64,000 bases of DNA from Bacillus benzoevorans (GCF_014207535.1 NZ_JACHGK010000001.1:310001-374000), one strand, 5' to 3'. Numbered from the stretch's first letter, positions 6,805 to 16,533 are shown. The notes: a model not told the origin generated them from the letters alone. Numbers and translations: made by a program.

Positions 6805-9032
6805 TGATCAAAAAACAGAGAAATATTAATTTCGGAGCAGCGCTATTATTTGTAATATTTTGCCTGCTCTTTTTTGTCTTATTTTTCCGCTTTATCTATA
6901 TTCAAGCAACCGGTACGGTTGAAGGTCAAGTTTTGGCAGAAAAGGCAGAAAACAAATATACCGGAGCAACGACAATCGAGGCAAAACGCGGAACGATTTA
7001 TGATCGAAATGGTGAAGTGATTGCCGAGGATAAAAGTTCCTATAGTTTAATTGCCATTCTTAGAAAAACGATGACAACAGATAAAAATGATCCGCAGCAT
7101 GTAGTGGATGCTGAAAAAACAGCGCGGGAATTGGCGAAATATATTGATTTGAAGGAATCTACGATTCTAAAAATTATCCGCGATGGGCAGAAGGATGACC
7201 GGTTTCAAGTGGAGTTTGGTTCTGCCGGAAGGGATCTCACCGTTGAGACGAAAAAGAAAATCGAAAAATTGAAGCTTCCGGGTGTCTCCTTTACGCGAAA
7301 TATGAAACGATTCTATCCGAACGGAATTTTCGCTTCACATGTTGTTGGTTTTACGGAAACAAAGGAAGCGAAAAATCATCAAACCGTAACAACAGGCAAG
7401 CTGGGCATTGAAAAGCTTCTTAATGATGAATTAACAGGAAAAAACGGAGCATTCCAATATGAAAGTGATGTCTGGGGATATTTGCTGCCAAATGGAGAAG
7501 AACAAATCACTCCGGCGCAAGACGGGAAGAATGTTTACTTAACGATTGATCGCAAAATCCAAATTCTGCTTGAAGATGCGATGAATAAGGCAAATAAAGA
7601 ATTTTCACCGAAAAAAATCATCGGGATTGTTGCAGATGCGAAAACAGGAGAAATTTTGGCGATGAGTCAGCGTCCGACCTTTGATCCGGAAACAAGGGCA
7701 GGAATTGAAAAAAGCTGGTACAACGAGGCTGTTGAAACATCCTTTGAACCAGGCTCAACGATGAAAATATTCACGCTCGCTGCTGCTGTTGAAGAAGGCG
7801 TTTTTAATCCGAATGAAACCTATCAATCTGGAAGATATGTAGTGGACCCCAGATCAAAAGCGGTGCCCGACCATAATGGCGGGAGGGGCTGGGGAACGAT
7901 CACCTTTTTAGAAGGGGTGCAAAGGTCATCGAATGTGGCATTTGCTAAATTAGCCAATGAGAAAATTGGCTTTGATAAATTTCGAGAATATATCAGCTTA
8001 TTTGGTCTTGATAAACCGACAGGCATCGACCTGCCAAATGAAACAGGCGGAAAAATCGCTTATCACTATGCGATTGAAAAGGCGACAACTGCTTTCGGAC
8101 AGGGTACAGCGATTACGCCAATTCAGCAGGTTCAAGCAGCAACAGCCGTTGCGAATAAAGGACAAATCATGCAAACACATGTCGTCGATAGAATTGAAGA
8201 TCCGAAAACAGGAGCAACGATTAAAAAGTCGGAGCCAAAAGTGGTTGGTACACCCATTTCGGAAAGCACGGCGAAACAAGTCAGGGATTATTTGGAAACG
8301 GTTGTAACCGCAGAGAATGGTACGGGGCATAATTATGCTATAGAAGGCTATCCAGTAGCAGGAAAGACTGGTACGGCCCAAATCCCGGGAAAAGGCGGTT
8401 ACCTGTCAGGCTCTGGCAACTATATCTATTCGTTTCTCGGAATGGCGCCGAAGGATGATCCGAAGTTGATCGTATATGTTGCTGTGCAGCAGCCGAATTT
8501 GGAAAAAAACCCTGACGGATCCGTACCCGTTGCCAATATTTTTAAATCAGTTATGAAAAACAGTTTGCAATATTTACAAATTGAACCAAGTGATCAAAAA
8601 CCGATCGAGGCTGTGACTCTTCCAAAAGTCACTGACCTGGCTGTAACGGAGGCTGAAGAGAAACTAGCAGTATTGGGCTTGAAACCTATAGTATTAGGAA
8701 ATGGAACGAGAATCATGAAACAAATTCCTGCAGCAAATGAGACGTTGCTTCCTGGAGAGCGGGTTATTCTGAAAACAGATGGGAAATTGACGGCACCTGA
8801 TATGACAGGATGGTCATTCAGAGATGTCATGAAAGTCGCAGAATTAGCTAAAATGAAGCTAAATTCAACAGGCAGCGGCTATGTTAGCAAACAAAATGTC
8901 GTTTCTGGTGCTGCTCTGAAAGCAGGGGAGCATTTAATCGTTGAACTGCAAAATCCATCTGCAGCAGCGGCAAAATCTAATGATGAAGCGGAAGAAACAG
9001 AGGGCATCGAAATGAAGGTAAAAGATCAATAA
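6804..9032 (+). CDS. pbpB: Penicillin-binding protein 2B, septal class B transpeptidase
   Basis: PBP 2B cross-links septal peptidoglycan. The 742 residues comprise a short cytoplasmic tail, one membrane anchor (about 12-32), the class B dimerisation domain ('GTIYDRNGEVIAED'), and a transpeptidase domain with all three active-site motifs: S318-T-M-K321, S375-S-N377 and K521-T-G523. Two PASTA domains follow (about 600-655 and 660-715), ending in a charged tail. It partners FtsL and the SEDS polymerase FtsW, whose gene is not in this window. The order ftsL-pbpB-spoVD is that of Bacillus. Confidence 0.95.
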   Translation: MIKKQRNINFGAALLFVIFCLLFFVLFFRFIYIQATGTVEGQVLAEKAENKYTGATTIEAKRGTIYDRNGEVIAEDKSSYSLIAILRKTMTTDKNDPQHVVDAEKTARELAKYIDLKESTILKIIRDGQKDDRFQVEFGSAGRDLTVETKKKIEKLKLPGVSFTRNMKRFYPNGIFASHVVGFTETKEAKNHQTVTTGKLGIEKLLNDELTGKNGAFQYESDVWGYLLPNGEEQITPAQDGKNVYLTIDRKIQILLEDAMNKANKEFSPKKIIGIVADAKTGEILAMSQRPTFDPETRAGIEKSWYNEAVETSFEPGSTMKIFTLAAAVEEGVFNPNETYQSGRYVVDPRSKAVPDHNGGRGWGTITFLEGVQRSSNVAFAKLANEKIGFDKFREYISLFGLDKPTGIDLPNETGGKIAYHYAIEKATTAFGQGTAITPIQQVQAATAVANKGQIMQTHVVDRIEDPKTGATIKKSEPKVVGTPISESTAKQVRDYLETVVTAENGTGHNYAIEGYPVAGKTGTAQIPGKGGYLSGSGNYIYSFLGMAPKDDPKLIVYVAVQQPNLEKNPDGSVPVANIFKSVMKNSLQYLQIEPSDQKPIEAVTLPKVTDLAVTEAEEKLAVLGLKPIVLGNGTRIMKQIPAANETLLPGERVILKTDGKLTAPDMTGWSFRDVMKVAELAKMKLNSTGSGYVSKQNVVSGAALKAGEHLIVELQNPSAAAAKSNDEAEETEGIEMKVKDQ

Positions 9033-9122
9033 TGACTGATTCCAGCTGAAGTTCATTATTCTATCGGAAAAGGTACGAGCATATATTGGAACGAGCCATA
9101 TACGAAAGGGGTTCGTTCTTTT

Positions 9123-11045
9123 ATGCGTGTTTCAAATGTTACCGTCAGAAAACGGCTGACCATCGTGTTATTAATCGGGATTCTGGTATTTTCCATCATT
9201 GATATGCGGCTTGGATATGTGCAATTCCTGCTTGGCAATCAATTAACGGAAAAAGCAAAAGGGTTATGGAGCCGTAATATTCCATTTGAACCACAGCGGG
9301 GAGAGATTGTCGATCGAAATGGGGTGGCACTGGCTGCCAATATCAGTGCACCTACGGTATATGTGGTTCCGCGGCAGGTTAAAAACCCGGCAGAGGCGGC
9401 GGAGAAAATTGCAGCTGTATTAAATATGTCGAAAGAAAAGGTATATGGATTAATCACGAAGAAGACGAGCAGTGTTAAAATTCCTGAAGGACGGAAAATA
9501 TCGCATCAAAAAGCAAAGGAAATTCGTGCTCTTGGTATCGAAGGGGTTTATATTGGGGAAGATTCGAAACGTCATTATCCCTTCGGCAATTATCTTTCGC
9601 ATGTGCTTGGTTTTGCCGGGATTGACAACCAGGGATTAATGGGTCTTGAATTATTTTACGATAAAGAACTTAAAGGGAAGGAAGGCTCGGTTAAGTTCTA
9701 TGCCAATGCTAAGGGAGAGCGGATGAATGATATGGCGGACGATTATGAACCTCCTGTCGACGGGCTGGATTTAAAGCTCACCATTGATTCGCGGATCAAC
9801 ACCATCATGGAGCGCGAATTTGATAATGCTGAAGCTGTCTATCATCCGGATGGCTTAATTGGGATTGCTATGGATCCGAAAACTGGTGAAATTTTGGCCA
9901 TGGCCAGCCGTCCAAGCTTTGAACCAGATAATTTTCGTAATGTCGCTCCAGAAATATACAATCGCAACCTGCCTGTTTGGAGTACTTATGAGCCGGGTTC
10001 TACTTTTAAAATTATTACATTGGCAGCAGCACTCGAAGAAGGAAAGGTCAACCTTGAATCCGATCACTTCCACGATCCGGGCTCTGTAACGGTAGGAGGG
10101 GCAAGGCTTCGCTGTTGGAAAAGAGGCGGTCACGGAAGTCAATCCTTCCTTGAAGTTGTGCAAAACTCCTGTAACCCTGGATTTGTTGAATTAGGGGAAA
10201 GGCTTGGCAAAGATAAATTATTTCAATATGTGAAGGATTTTGGCTTTGGACAAAAGACCGGCATTGACCTGCAGGGTGAAGGGACAGGAATTCTCTTTAA
10301 ATTAGACCGTGTTGGACCGGTGGAGCAGGCAACAACAGCCTTTGGCCAGGGTGTATCTGTCACCCCTATTCAACAAGTGACCGCCGTGTCTGCGGCAATA
10401 AATGGCGGGACATTATATACGCCGTATATTGCGAAAGAATTAATCGATCCAAAAACCGGTAAAGTCGTAATGCAAAAAACCCCTCAAGCGAAGCGCAAGG
10501 TCATTTCGGAGAAAACATCCGAACAGATACGGTATGCACTTGAAAGTGTCGTAGCTCAAGGAACCGGCGGCAAGGCTTTTGTTGAGGGCTATCGCGTCGG
10601 CGGTAAAACAGGAACAGCGCAAAAGGCGCAGAATGGCCGCTATTTGGAAAATAACCATATTGTCTCTTTTATCGGATTTGCTCCGGCAGATGATCCGCAA
10701 ATTGTTGTGTATGTTGCTGTTGACAATCCAAAAGGAACCATCCAATTTGGGGGTACTGTTGCCGCACCAATTGTCGGCAGGATCATTGGTGACAGCCTGC
10801 GTGCCATGGGGGTAGAGCCGCGAAAAGAACAAATTGAAAAGAAAATTAAATGGCCGGATACTCCAATGGTAGAGGTCCCGGAGTTAGTGGGGATCACGAA
10901 AACGGATATTGGCGAATTGATGCTTAATTTAAAAATTGACGCAAGCGGCGAAGGGGATACTGTCGTACGGCAAACACCGCAGGCAGGAGTAAAATTAAAA
11001 GAAGGATCAACGATAAGACTTTATTTTGACAATGTAGAAGACTAG
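9123..11045 (+). CDS. spoVD: Stage V sporulation protein D, cortex class B PBP
   Basis: SpoVD is the sporulation-specific transpeptidase made in the mother cell for the spore cortex, working with SpoVE. The 640 residues have one membrane segment (about 14-32) and a class B PBP domain with S293-T-F-K296, S349-C-N351 and K495-T-G497. A single PASTA domain lies at the C-terminus (about 582-638), against two in the neighbouring PBP 2B. Cys350 in the SxN motif fits the known redox control of B. subtilis SpoVD by StoA/ResA. The ribosome binding site AAAGGGG lies in the loop of a small hairpin (ACGAA/TTCGT), which may damp translation. I did not find a clear sigma-E promoter in the 90-bp gap. Confidence 0.93.
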   Translation: MRVSNVTVRKRLTIVLLIGILVFSIIDMRLGYVQFLLGNQLTEKAKGLWSRNIPFEPQRGEIVDRNGVALAANISAPTVYVVPRQVKNPAEAAEKIAAVLNMSKEKVYGLITKKTSSVKIPEGRKISHQKAKEIRALGIEGVYIGEDSKRHYPFGNYLSHVLGFAGIDNQGLMGLELFYDKELKGKEGSVKFYANAKGERMNDMADDYEPPVDGLDLKLTIDSRINTIMEREFDNAEAVYHPDGLIGIAMDPKTGEILAMASRPSFEPDNFRNVAPEIYNRNLPVWSTYEPGSTFKIITLAAALEEGKVNLESDHFHDPGSVTVGGARLRCWKRGGHGSQSFLEVVQNSCNPGFVELGERLGKDKLFQYVKDFGFGQKTGIDLQGEGTGILFKLDRVGPVEQATTAFGQGVSVTPIQQVTAVSAAINGGTLYTPYIAKELIDPKTGKVVMQKTPQAKRKVISEKTSEQIRYALESVVAQGTGGKAFVEGYRVGGKTGTAQKAQNGRYLENNHIVSFIGFAPADDPQIVVYVAVDNPKGTIQFGGTVAAPIVGRIIGDSLRAMGVEPRKEQIEKKIKWPDTPMVEVPELVGITKTDIGELMLNLKIDASGEGDTVVRQTPQAGVKLKEGSTIRLYFDNVED

Positions 11046-11088
11046 TTAGAGGGGGCGGTTAGTAACCTTCGCCGCCCTCTAACTTTTT
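11046..11088 (+). terminator. Intrinsic terminator after spoVD
   Basis: TTAGAGGG...GCGG pairs with CCGCCCTCTAA (11046-11058 with 11072-11082) with a small bulge, followed by CTTTTTG. It starts on the base after the spoVD stop and implies that murE needs its own promoter, or read-through. Confidence 0.8.
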
Positions 11089-11204
11089 GTTTAAAAAAGG
11101 ATAATATAACAAACGTAAATAGAAAAAGAGCTATTTTTCATGTACAATAAGAACGCTGTTATTTTTTTTGCAATTTACTTTCTGCTTGAAAGGATTTGAG
11201 AAAA

Positions 11205-12671
11205 TTGAAATTACATACTTTACTTTCGCAGTTATCTCCGTTTATCTCAATGACCGGTGAGAATCCTGACATTACTTCGATTGAAAACGACAATCGCAAA
11301 GTGAAAAAAGGCAGTTTATTTATCTGTATAAAAGGCTATACCGTTGATGGGCATGATTTTGCGGCTTCTGCTGAAAAAAATGGTGCTGCCGCTGTTTTAG
11401 CTGAACGAGAACTGCCCTTGAGTATTCCAGTTATCGTCGTGAAGGATACAAAAAGAGCATTGCCTGTTCTTGCCGATTTTTTTTACGGTCATCCGACGCA
11501 GAACCTGCAGCTGATCGGAATTACAGGAACAAATGGAAAAACGACAACCAGCCATTTAATTGAACAAATTTTATCTGATGCGGGAAAACAGACGGGTTTA
11601 ATTGGTACTATGTATACGAAAATAGCAGGTCAAATGGATGAAACAAAGAATACAACACCGGAAAGTTTAACCTTGCAGGGGATTTTTAAGAAAATGATCG
11701 ATGCTGGTGTCGACGCCGCCGTCATGGAAGTTTCTTCCCATGCCTTGGTGGAAGGCAGGGTCCACGGCTGTGACTATGATGTCGCCGTTTTTACCAATTT
11801 GACACAGGATCATTTAGATTTTCACAAAACAATGGATGAATACAAACGGGCTAAAGGATTGCTGTTTGCCCAGCTTGGCAATGCTTTTTATGAAACACGA
11901 CCTAAATATGCTGTGTTAAATGCAGATGACCCGGCAGGCAAGGAATATTTGCAATCTACAGCAGCTAAAGTGGTTACATATGGAATTGAACAGGAATCTG
12001 ATTTCCGTGCCGCCCAGATAAAGATGACAGCATCAGGCACAACTTTTCAATTACAGAGTCCTTTCGGTATCCGGCAGATTAATATGAAATTAATTGGCAA
12101 GTTCAGTGTCTATAATGTACTGGCATCCATTGCAACTGGTGCTGTTTCCGGTACCGGGATTGATTCTATCATTGCTTCGATTGAAAATGTGAAAGGTGTA
12201 TCAGGCAGGTTTGAAGCGGTTGATGCAGGTCAGGATTTCACCGTAATCGTGGATTATTCGCATACTCCAGACAGTTTAGAAAATGCCTTAAATACGGTGC
12301 GGCAATTTGCCGAAAAAAGAATTTTTGCCGTTGTTGGCTGCGGCGGTGACAGAGATCGGACGAAGCGCCCTCTTATGGCTGAAATTGCCTGCAGACTTGC
12401 CACCGACCCGGTGTTTACCTCTGATAATCCCCGTACGGAGGACCCGGAGGCAATATTACAGGAAATGGAATCAGGGGTCAAAGGTAAATCATATAAAAAA
12501 ATTGTTGAACGAAAAGAAGCAATTGAATATGTCATAAATGAAGCAGGTGCTGGTGATGTTATTCTGATTGCGGGAAAAGGACATGAAACGTATCAGCAGA
12601 TTGGCCGCGAATTCTTCGACTTTGATGATCGATTGGTGGCTAAACACGCGATTGAGGAGAGAAAGAAATGA
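11205..12671 (+). CDS. murE: UDP-MurNAc-L-Ala-D-Glu:meso-diaminopimelate ligase MurE
   Basis: MurE adds the third residue of the peptidoglycan stem peptide. The ATP loop 'GITGTNGKTTT' (about 106-116) and the Mur ligase motif 'EVSSHAL' are present, and 'DNPR' (about 407-410) is the signature of enzymes that use meso-diaminopimelate rather than lysine. The likely start is TTG at 11205, with AAAGGA 10 bases upstream; the TTG at 11196 lies almost on top of that site. The mature protein is 488 residues. Confidence 0.95.
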   Translation: MKLHTLLSQLSPFISMTGENPDITSIENDNRKVKKGSLFICIKGYTVDGHDFAASAEKNGAAAVLAERELPLSIPVIVVKDTKRALPVLADFFYGHPTQNLQLIGITGTNGKTTTSHLIEQILSDAGKQTGLIGTMYTKIAGQMDETKNTTPESLTLQGIFKKMIDAGVDAAVMEVSSHALVEGRVHGCDYDVAVFTNLTQDHLDFHKTMDEYKRAKGLLFAQLGNAFYETRPKYAVLNADDPAGKEYLQSTAAKVVTYGIEQESDFRAAQIKMTASGTTFQLQSPFGIRQINMKLIGKFSVYNVLASIATGAVSGTGIDSIIASIENVKGVSGRFEAVDAGQDFTVIVDYSHTPDSLENALNTVRQFAEKRIFAVVGCGGDRDRTKRPLMAEIACRLATDPVFTSDNPRTEDPEAILQEMESGVKGKSYKKIVERKEAIEYVINEAGAGDVILIAGKGHETYQQIGREFFDFDDRLVAKHAIEERKK

Positions 12672-12689
12672 AATGGTTAGGCAATGGTT

Positions 12690-12717
12690 CCGCTTCGGAC
12701 ATTTCTGTCGGAAGCGG
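12690..12717 (+). other. Hairpin in the murE-mraY gap
   Basis: CCGCTTC-G-GACA (12690-12701) pairs with TGTC-G-GAAGCGG (12706-12717) around a TTTC tetraloop, with one G-G mismatch. No U-tract follows, so this is not a standard terminator; it could be an mRNA processing or stability element. Confidence 0.5.
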
Positions 12718-12795
12718 TCTTAAGATTATGAAGAGTACATATGATATAGCTATGGCTCCTATTCGTGATGAGAATAAGGGAAAGGGGGGAATGAC

Positions 12796-13770
12796 ATGCT
12801 GGTGCAGGTTATCTTGTTCACAACGTTAGTAAGTTTCCTTATCACTGTATTGTTATCACCGATTACCATCCCTTTCTTGAAAAGATTGAAATTTGGACAA
12901 AGTATTCGCGAGGAAGGACCGAAATCACATCAGAAAAAAACAGGCACACCGACAATGGGCGGAGTCATGATTTTACTATCGATTATTGTAACGACTTTAG
13001 TGATGACGGGGAAATTCAGTGCACCAACGGCCCAGACATATTTGCTCTTATTTGTCACCATCGGTTTTGGGGTATTAGGATTTTTAGATGATTTTATTAA
13101 AGTCGTGTTAAAAAGGAATCTGGGATTAACCTCAAGACAGAAATTTTTGGGTCAGATCTTGGTTTCGGTTGTGGTTTACTTTATATTACAGCAAATGGAT
13201 TTTTCAACAACTGTTTCCATTCCCTTTACGGAATATTCTTTAGAACTTGGTTATTTTTATGCGCTGTTCATTGTATTTTGGCTGGTTGGTTTTTCAAATG
13301 CTGTCAATCTAACGGATGGTCTCGATGGACTGGTTTCAGGAACAGCGGCGATTGCTTTTGGGGCATTTGCTGTTTTAGCATGGAACCAATCACAATATGA
13401 AATTTCTATATTTTCCGTTGCCGTAGTCGGAGCGGTTCTTGGATTTCTTGTTTTTAATGCCCATCCGGCAAAAGTATTTATGGGAGATACCGGTTCATTG
13501 GCATTGGGCGGGGCTATTGCAGCCATTGCTATTTTAACGAAGCTCGAACTTATTTTAATTATTATCGGCGGCGTTTTTGTTATCGAAACCTTATCTGTCA
13601 TTCTGCAGGTCATATCTTTTAAAACAACAGGAAAGCGGATTTTCCGCATGAGCCCTCTGCATCATCATTATGAACTGTTAGGCTGGAGCGAGTGGCGTGT
13701 AGTCGTGACCTTTTGGTCAGTAGGATTATTGTTTGCGGTAATCGGAATCTATATTGAGGTGTGGTTATAA
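12796..13770 (+). CDS. mraY: Phospho-N-acetylmuramoyl-pentapeptide-transferase MraY
   Basis: MraY transfers phospho-MurNAc-pentapeptide to undecaprenyl phosphate, making lipid I at the membrane. The 324-residue protein is polytopic (about ten helices). It carries the family motifs 'GPKSHQKKTGTPTMGG' (about 37-52), the aspartate-rich 'GFLDDFIK', 'NLTDGLDGL' and the late histidine cluster 'MSPLHHHYELLG'. The ATG at 12796 follows AAAGGGGGGA. The stop codon directly abuts the murD start. Confidence 0.97.
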   Translation: MLVQVILFTTLVSFLITVLLSPITIPFLKRLKFGQSIREEGPKSHQKKTGTPTMGGVMILLSIIVTTLVMTGKFSAPTAQTYLLLFVTIGFGVLGFLDDFIKVVLKRNLGLTSRQKFLGQILVSVVVYFILQQMDFSTTVSIPFTEYSLELGYFYALFIVFWLVGFSNAVNLTDGLDGLVSGTAAIAFGAFAVLAWNQSQYEISIFSVAVVGAVLGFLVFNAHPAKVFMGDTGSLALGGAIAAIAILTKLELILIIIGGVFVIETLSVILQVISFKTTGKRIFRMSPLHHHYELLGWSEWRVVVTFWSVGLLFAVIGIYIEVWL

Positions 13771-15123
13771 TTGAAAACAATCGATACGTATCTTCATAAA
13801 AAAATATTAGTTTTAGGTTTGGCAAAAAGCGGCGTCGGAGCAGCATCACTGTTACAAAAACTGGGCGCATTCGTAACAGTAAATGATTACAAACCTTTAT
13901 CGGAAAATCCTGAAGCGCAAGGGTTATTAGAACAGGGGATCACTGTTATTTGCGGAGGTCATCCGATTGAACTGCTTGACGAAGGATTTGAATTGATTGT
14001 CAAGAATCCAGGGATACCGTACCATAACCCAATGGTTGAAGGGGCAGTGCAGCGGGGAATTCCTGTCATTACTGAAGTAGAACTGGCCTATCAGATCTCA
14101 GAAGCACCATTTATTGGGATTACCGGGACCAATGGAAAAACAACGACCACTACTCTGGTATTTGAAATGCTGGATGCAGGGAATAAAAAGCCGCTTATCG
14201 CCGGAAATATCGGTACGGTAGCATCAGAGGTTGTCCAAAAAGCAAACAGCAGCAATCAGATTGTTATTGAACTTTCATCCTTTCAATTAATGGGAATTGA
14301 GAGCTTCAAACCACATATCGCGATATTAACCAATATTTATGATGCCCATCTTGACTATCATGGAACAAAAATAGAATACGTGAAAGCGAAAGCAAATATT
14401 ACTAAAAATCAAACGAAAGATGACTTTTTTATTGTCAATGTAGAACAAGAAGAAGTTCTTGAGGTAGCCCGCCAATCGCAGGCGCAGATTATTCCGTTTT
14501 CGGCGAAACGAATTCTGGACTACGGTGCTTTTGTTCAAGACGGATGGGTCTTATTTAATGAAGAACAGATTATGAAAATGGAGGATATCAGGCTGCCAGG
14601 GGCACATAACCTCGAAAATATATTATCTGCGGTTGCAGCGGCAAAGCTTTCCGGTGTTTCGAATAAGGCTATTTTCCAGGTGTTGAGCACTTTTACCGGC
14701 GTAAAGCATCGCCTGCAATTTATTAAAGAAGTTCAAGGCAGAAAGTTTTACAATGACTCGAAAGCAACGAATATTTTAGCAACAAAAAATGCACTTGCAG
14801 CCTTTAATGGACCGACTATCCTTCTCGCAGGCGGTCTTGATCGCGGAAATGAATTTGATGAATTAATTCCATCCTTTCAAAATGTAAAAGCGATTATTAC
14901 CTTTGGGCAGACAGCTGAGAAAATGGAAAAGGCAGCGGAGCTCGCTGGAATAAAAATCATCAAGCGTGTCGATAATGTTAAAACAGCCGTACCTCTTGCT
15001 TATCAGCTATCAGACCCCGATGATGTGATTCTTTTATCACCGGCATGTGCAAGCTGGGATCAGTTTAAAACTTTCGAAGTAAGAGGGGACATTTTTATTG
15101 AAGCGGTGCATATGCTTAAGTAA
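13771..15123 (+). CDS. murD: UDP-N-acetylmuramoyl-L-alanine:D-glutamate ligase MurD
   Basis: MurD adds D-glutamate to UDP-MurNAc-L-alanine. The 450 residues have an N-terminal Rossmann domain ('VLGLAKSGVGAASLL'), the ATP loop 'GITGTNGKTTTTTL' (about 115-128), the central 'DAHLDYHGT' and the C-terminal 'LLSPACASWDQFKTFEVRGD', all diagnostic. The start codon is TTG, immediately after the mraY stop, with GAGGTG inside the mraY end. It is a cytoplasmic enzyme. Confidence 0.97.
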   Translation: MKTIDTYLHKKILVLGLAKSGVGAASLLQKLGAFVTVNDYKPLSENPEAQGLLEQGITVICGGHPIELLDEGFELIVKNPGIPYHNPMVEGAVQRGIPVITEVELAYQISEAPFIGITGTNGKTTTTTLVFEMLDAGNKKPLIAGNIGTVASEVVQKANSSNQIVIELSSFQLMGIESFKPHIAILTNIYDAHLDYHGTKIEYVKAKANITKNQTKDDFFIVNVEQEEVLEVARQSQAQIIPFSAKRILDYGAFVQDGWVLFNEEQIMKMEDIRLPGAHNLENILSAVAAAKLSGVSNKAIFQVLSTFTGVKHRLQFIKEVQGRKFYNDSKATNILATKNALAAFNGPTILLAGGLDRGNEFDELIPSFQNVKAIITFGQTAEKMEKAAELAGIKIIKRVDNVKTAVPLAYQLSDPDDVILLSPACASWDQFKTFEVRGDIFIEAVHMLK

Positions 15124-15136
15124 GGGCTTGTCTTAA

Positions 15137-15179
15137 TAAGAAGCAGAACGGTCTTACTTTAGCTTTTTACTGTTTCTTA
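15137..15179 (+). other. Leader hairpin upstream of spoVE
   Basis: TAAGAAGCAG (15137-15146) pairs with CTGTTTCTTA (15170-15179) over ten positions including one G-U, with a 23-base loop. No U-tract follows. It lies 37 bases before the spoVE start. The large loop makes its stability uncertain. Confidence 0.35.
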
Positions 15180-15216
15180 CATAGGCTCAAAAACTTGCAT
15201 TTCGAGGTGTAGTCTT

Positions 15217-16317
15217 GTGCCGACAAAAAAAACGACTCCTGATATGATCTTAATGCTCTTGACTTTTTCACTCTTAGCTATTGGACTGATTATGGTTTAC
15301 AGTGCGAGTGCCATCTGGGCAGAATATAAATTTGATGATTCTTTTTTCTTCGCTAAGCGGCAGATGCTGTTTGCCGGAGTAGGGATTATCGCCATGTTCT
15401 TTATTATGAATATTGATTACTGGACATGGAAAACCTGGGCTAAGATGCTTCTGATTATTTGTTTTGTCCTTCTCGTACTTGTATTAATTCCAGGGGTCGG
15501 AAACGTTCGTAATGGCTCAAGAAGCTGGATTGGTATCGGTGCTTTTTCGATTCAGCCGTCTGAGTTTATGAAATTAGCGATGATTGCATTTTTGGCCAAG
15601 TTTTTATCAGTACGTCAGAAATACATCACTTCATTTAAAAAAGGACTGGCGCCATCGCTTGGATTAGTCTTTTTAGCGTTTGGCATGATTATGCTGCAGC
15701 CTGATTTAGGTACAGGTACCGTAATGGTAGGCACATGTATTGTGATGATATTTATTGCAGGTGCAAGAATCAGCCATTTTTCTTTCCTTGGCATGATGGG
15801 AGTTGCCGGATTCGTCGCTCTTGTGTTGTCGGCTCCTTATCGTATTAAGCGGATCACCTCATTCTTAGATCCATGGGAGGATCCGCTTGGCAGCGGATTT
15901 CAAATCATTCAATCTTTATATGCAATCGGTCCGGGAGGCTTATTTGGATTAGGACTTGGTCAAAGCAGGCAAAAGTTTTTCTATCTTCCGGAGCCGCAAA
16001 CTGATTTTATTTTTGCTATCCTTGCTGAAGAACTCGGCTTTATCGGCGGTTCTCTTATTCTGTTATTATTTTCCTTGCTGCTCTGGCGCGGAATCCGGAT
16101 TGCCCTGGGAGCTCCGGATTTATATGGCAGCTTTTTAGCCGTCGGGATTATTGCTATGATTGCGATTCAAGTTATGATCAATATCGGGGTTGTTACGGGG
16201 TTAATGCCGGTTACCGGGATTACGCTGCCGTTTTTAAGTTATGGCGGTTCCTCGTTAACCCTTATGCTGATGGCGATAGGCGTATTATTAAATATCAGCC
16301 GGCATTCGCGCTATTGA
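15217..16317 (+). CDS. spoVE: Stage V sporulation protein E, SEDS family polymerase
   Basis: SpoVE is the FtsW/RodA-type (SEDS) glycosyltransferase needed for spore cortex synthesis, paired with SpoVD. The 366-residue protein has about ten membrane helices and conserved SEDS signatures 'IGIGAFSIQPSEFMKL', 'QPDLGTGTVMVGTCIVM' and 'GVVTGLMPVTGITLPFLSYGG' with the basic loop 'APYRIKRITSFLDPWEDPLG'. The N-terminus and position between murD and murG identify SpoVE rather than the vegetative FtsW. It starts at GTG 15217 with GAGGTG at 7-bp spacing. Confidence 0.93.
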   Translation: MPTKKTTPDMILMLLTFSLLAIGLIMVYSASAIWAEYKFDDSFFFAKRQMLFAGVGIIAMFFIMNIDYWTWKTWAKMLLIICFVLLVLVLIPGVGNVRNGSRSWIGIGAFSIQPSEFMKLAMIAFLAKFLSVRQKYITSFKKGLAPSLGLVFLAFGMIMLQPDLGTGTVMVGTCIVMIFIAGARISHFSFLGMMGVAGFVALVLSAPYRIKRITSFLDPWEDPLGSGFQIIQSLYAIGPGGLFGLGLGQSRQKFFYLPEPQTDFIFAILAEELGFIGGSLILLLFSLLLWRGIRIALGAPDLYGSFLAVGIIAMIAIQVMINIGVVTGLMPVTGITLPFLSYGGSSLTLMLMAIGVLLNISRHSRY

Positions 16318-16325
16318 CATAATAA

Positions 16326-16359
16326 AGAGTTGGCCTGACTTTTGGTCAACTCCTTTTTT
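16326..16359 (+). terminator. Intrinsic terminator after spoVE
   Basis: GAGTTGGCC pairs with GGTCAACTC (nine positions, one G-U) with a T-rich loop, followed by CTTTTTT (16327-16358). Confidence 0.85.
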
Positions 16360-16390
16360 GCGTTGAGAGAACTATTTATTGTAACATTTT

Positions 16391-16420
16391 GTGACAAAAT
16401 AATGATTGCTGCATTACAAT
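16391..16420 (+). promoter_or_regulatory. Candidate sigma-A promoter 1 upstream of murG
   Basis: GTGACA (16391-16396) and TACAAT (16415-16420) are separated by 18 bp, downstream of the spoVE terminator. Confidence 0.5.
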
Positions 16421-16502
16421 ATGAAAACATTCTATTGTTGGTAACTTTTTCTGTTTTAGAATATAGTAGAATGTAAAAGATAAAGTACTTTTTCTCATAC
16501 AT

Positions 16503-16533
16503 TTGCTGTATCTGATTTTTTCTATGTTATAAT
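16503..16533 (+). promoter_or_regulatory. Candidate sigma-A promoter 2 upstream of murG
   Basis: A perfect extended -10 (TGTTATAAT, 16525-16533) has a possible -35 TTGCTG (16503-16508) with a long 19-bp spacer, about 30 bp before murG. It would let vegetative cells transcribe murG independently of spoVE. Confidence 0.55.

Noticed and set aside
7957..8381. Open frames of 116 and 127 residues on both strands within pbpB
   Set aside because: They overlap the conserved transpeptidase domain in other frames, lack ribosome binding sites, and are shadows of the real gene.
9033..9122. Sigma-E promoter for spoVD
   Set aside because: CATATA-like elements are present, but no pair fits the sigma-E -35/-10 spacing, so none is annotated.
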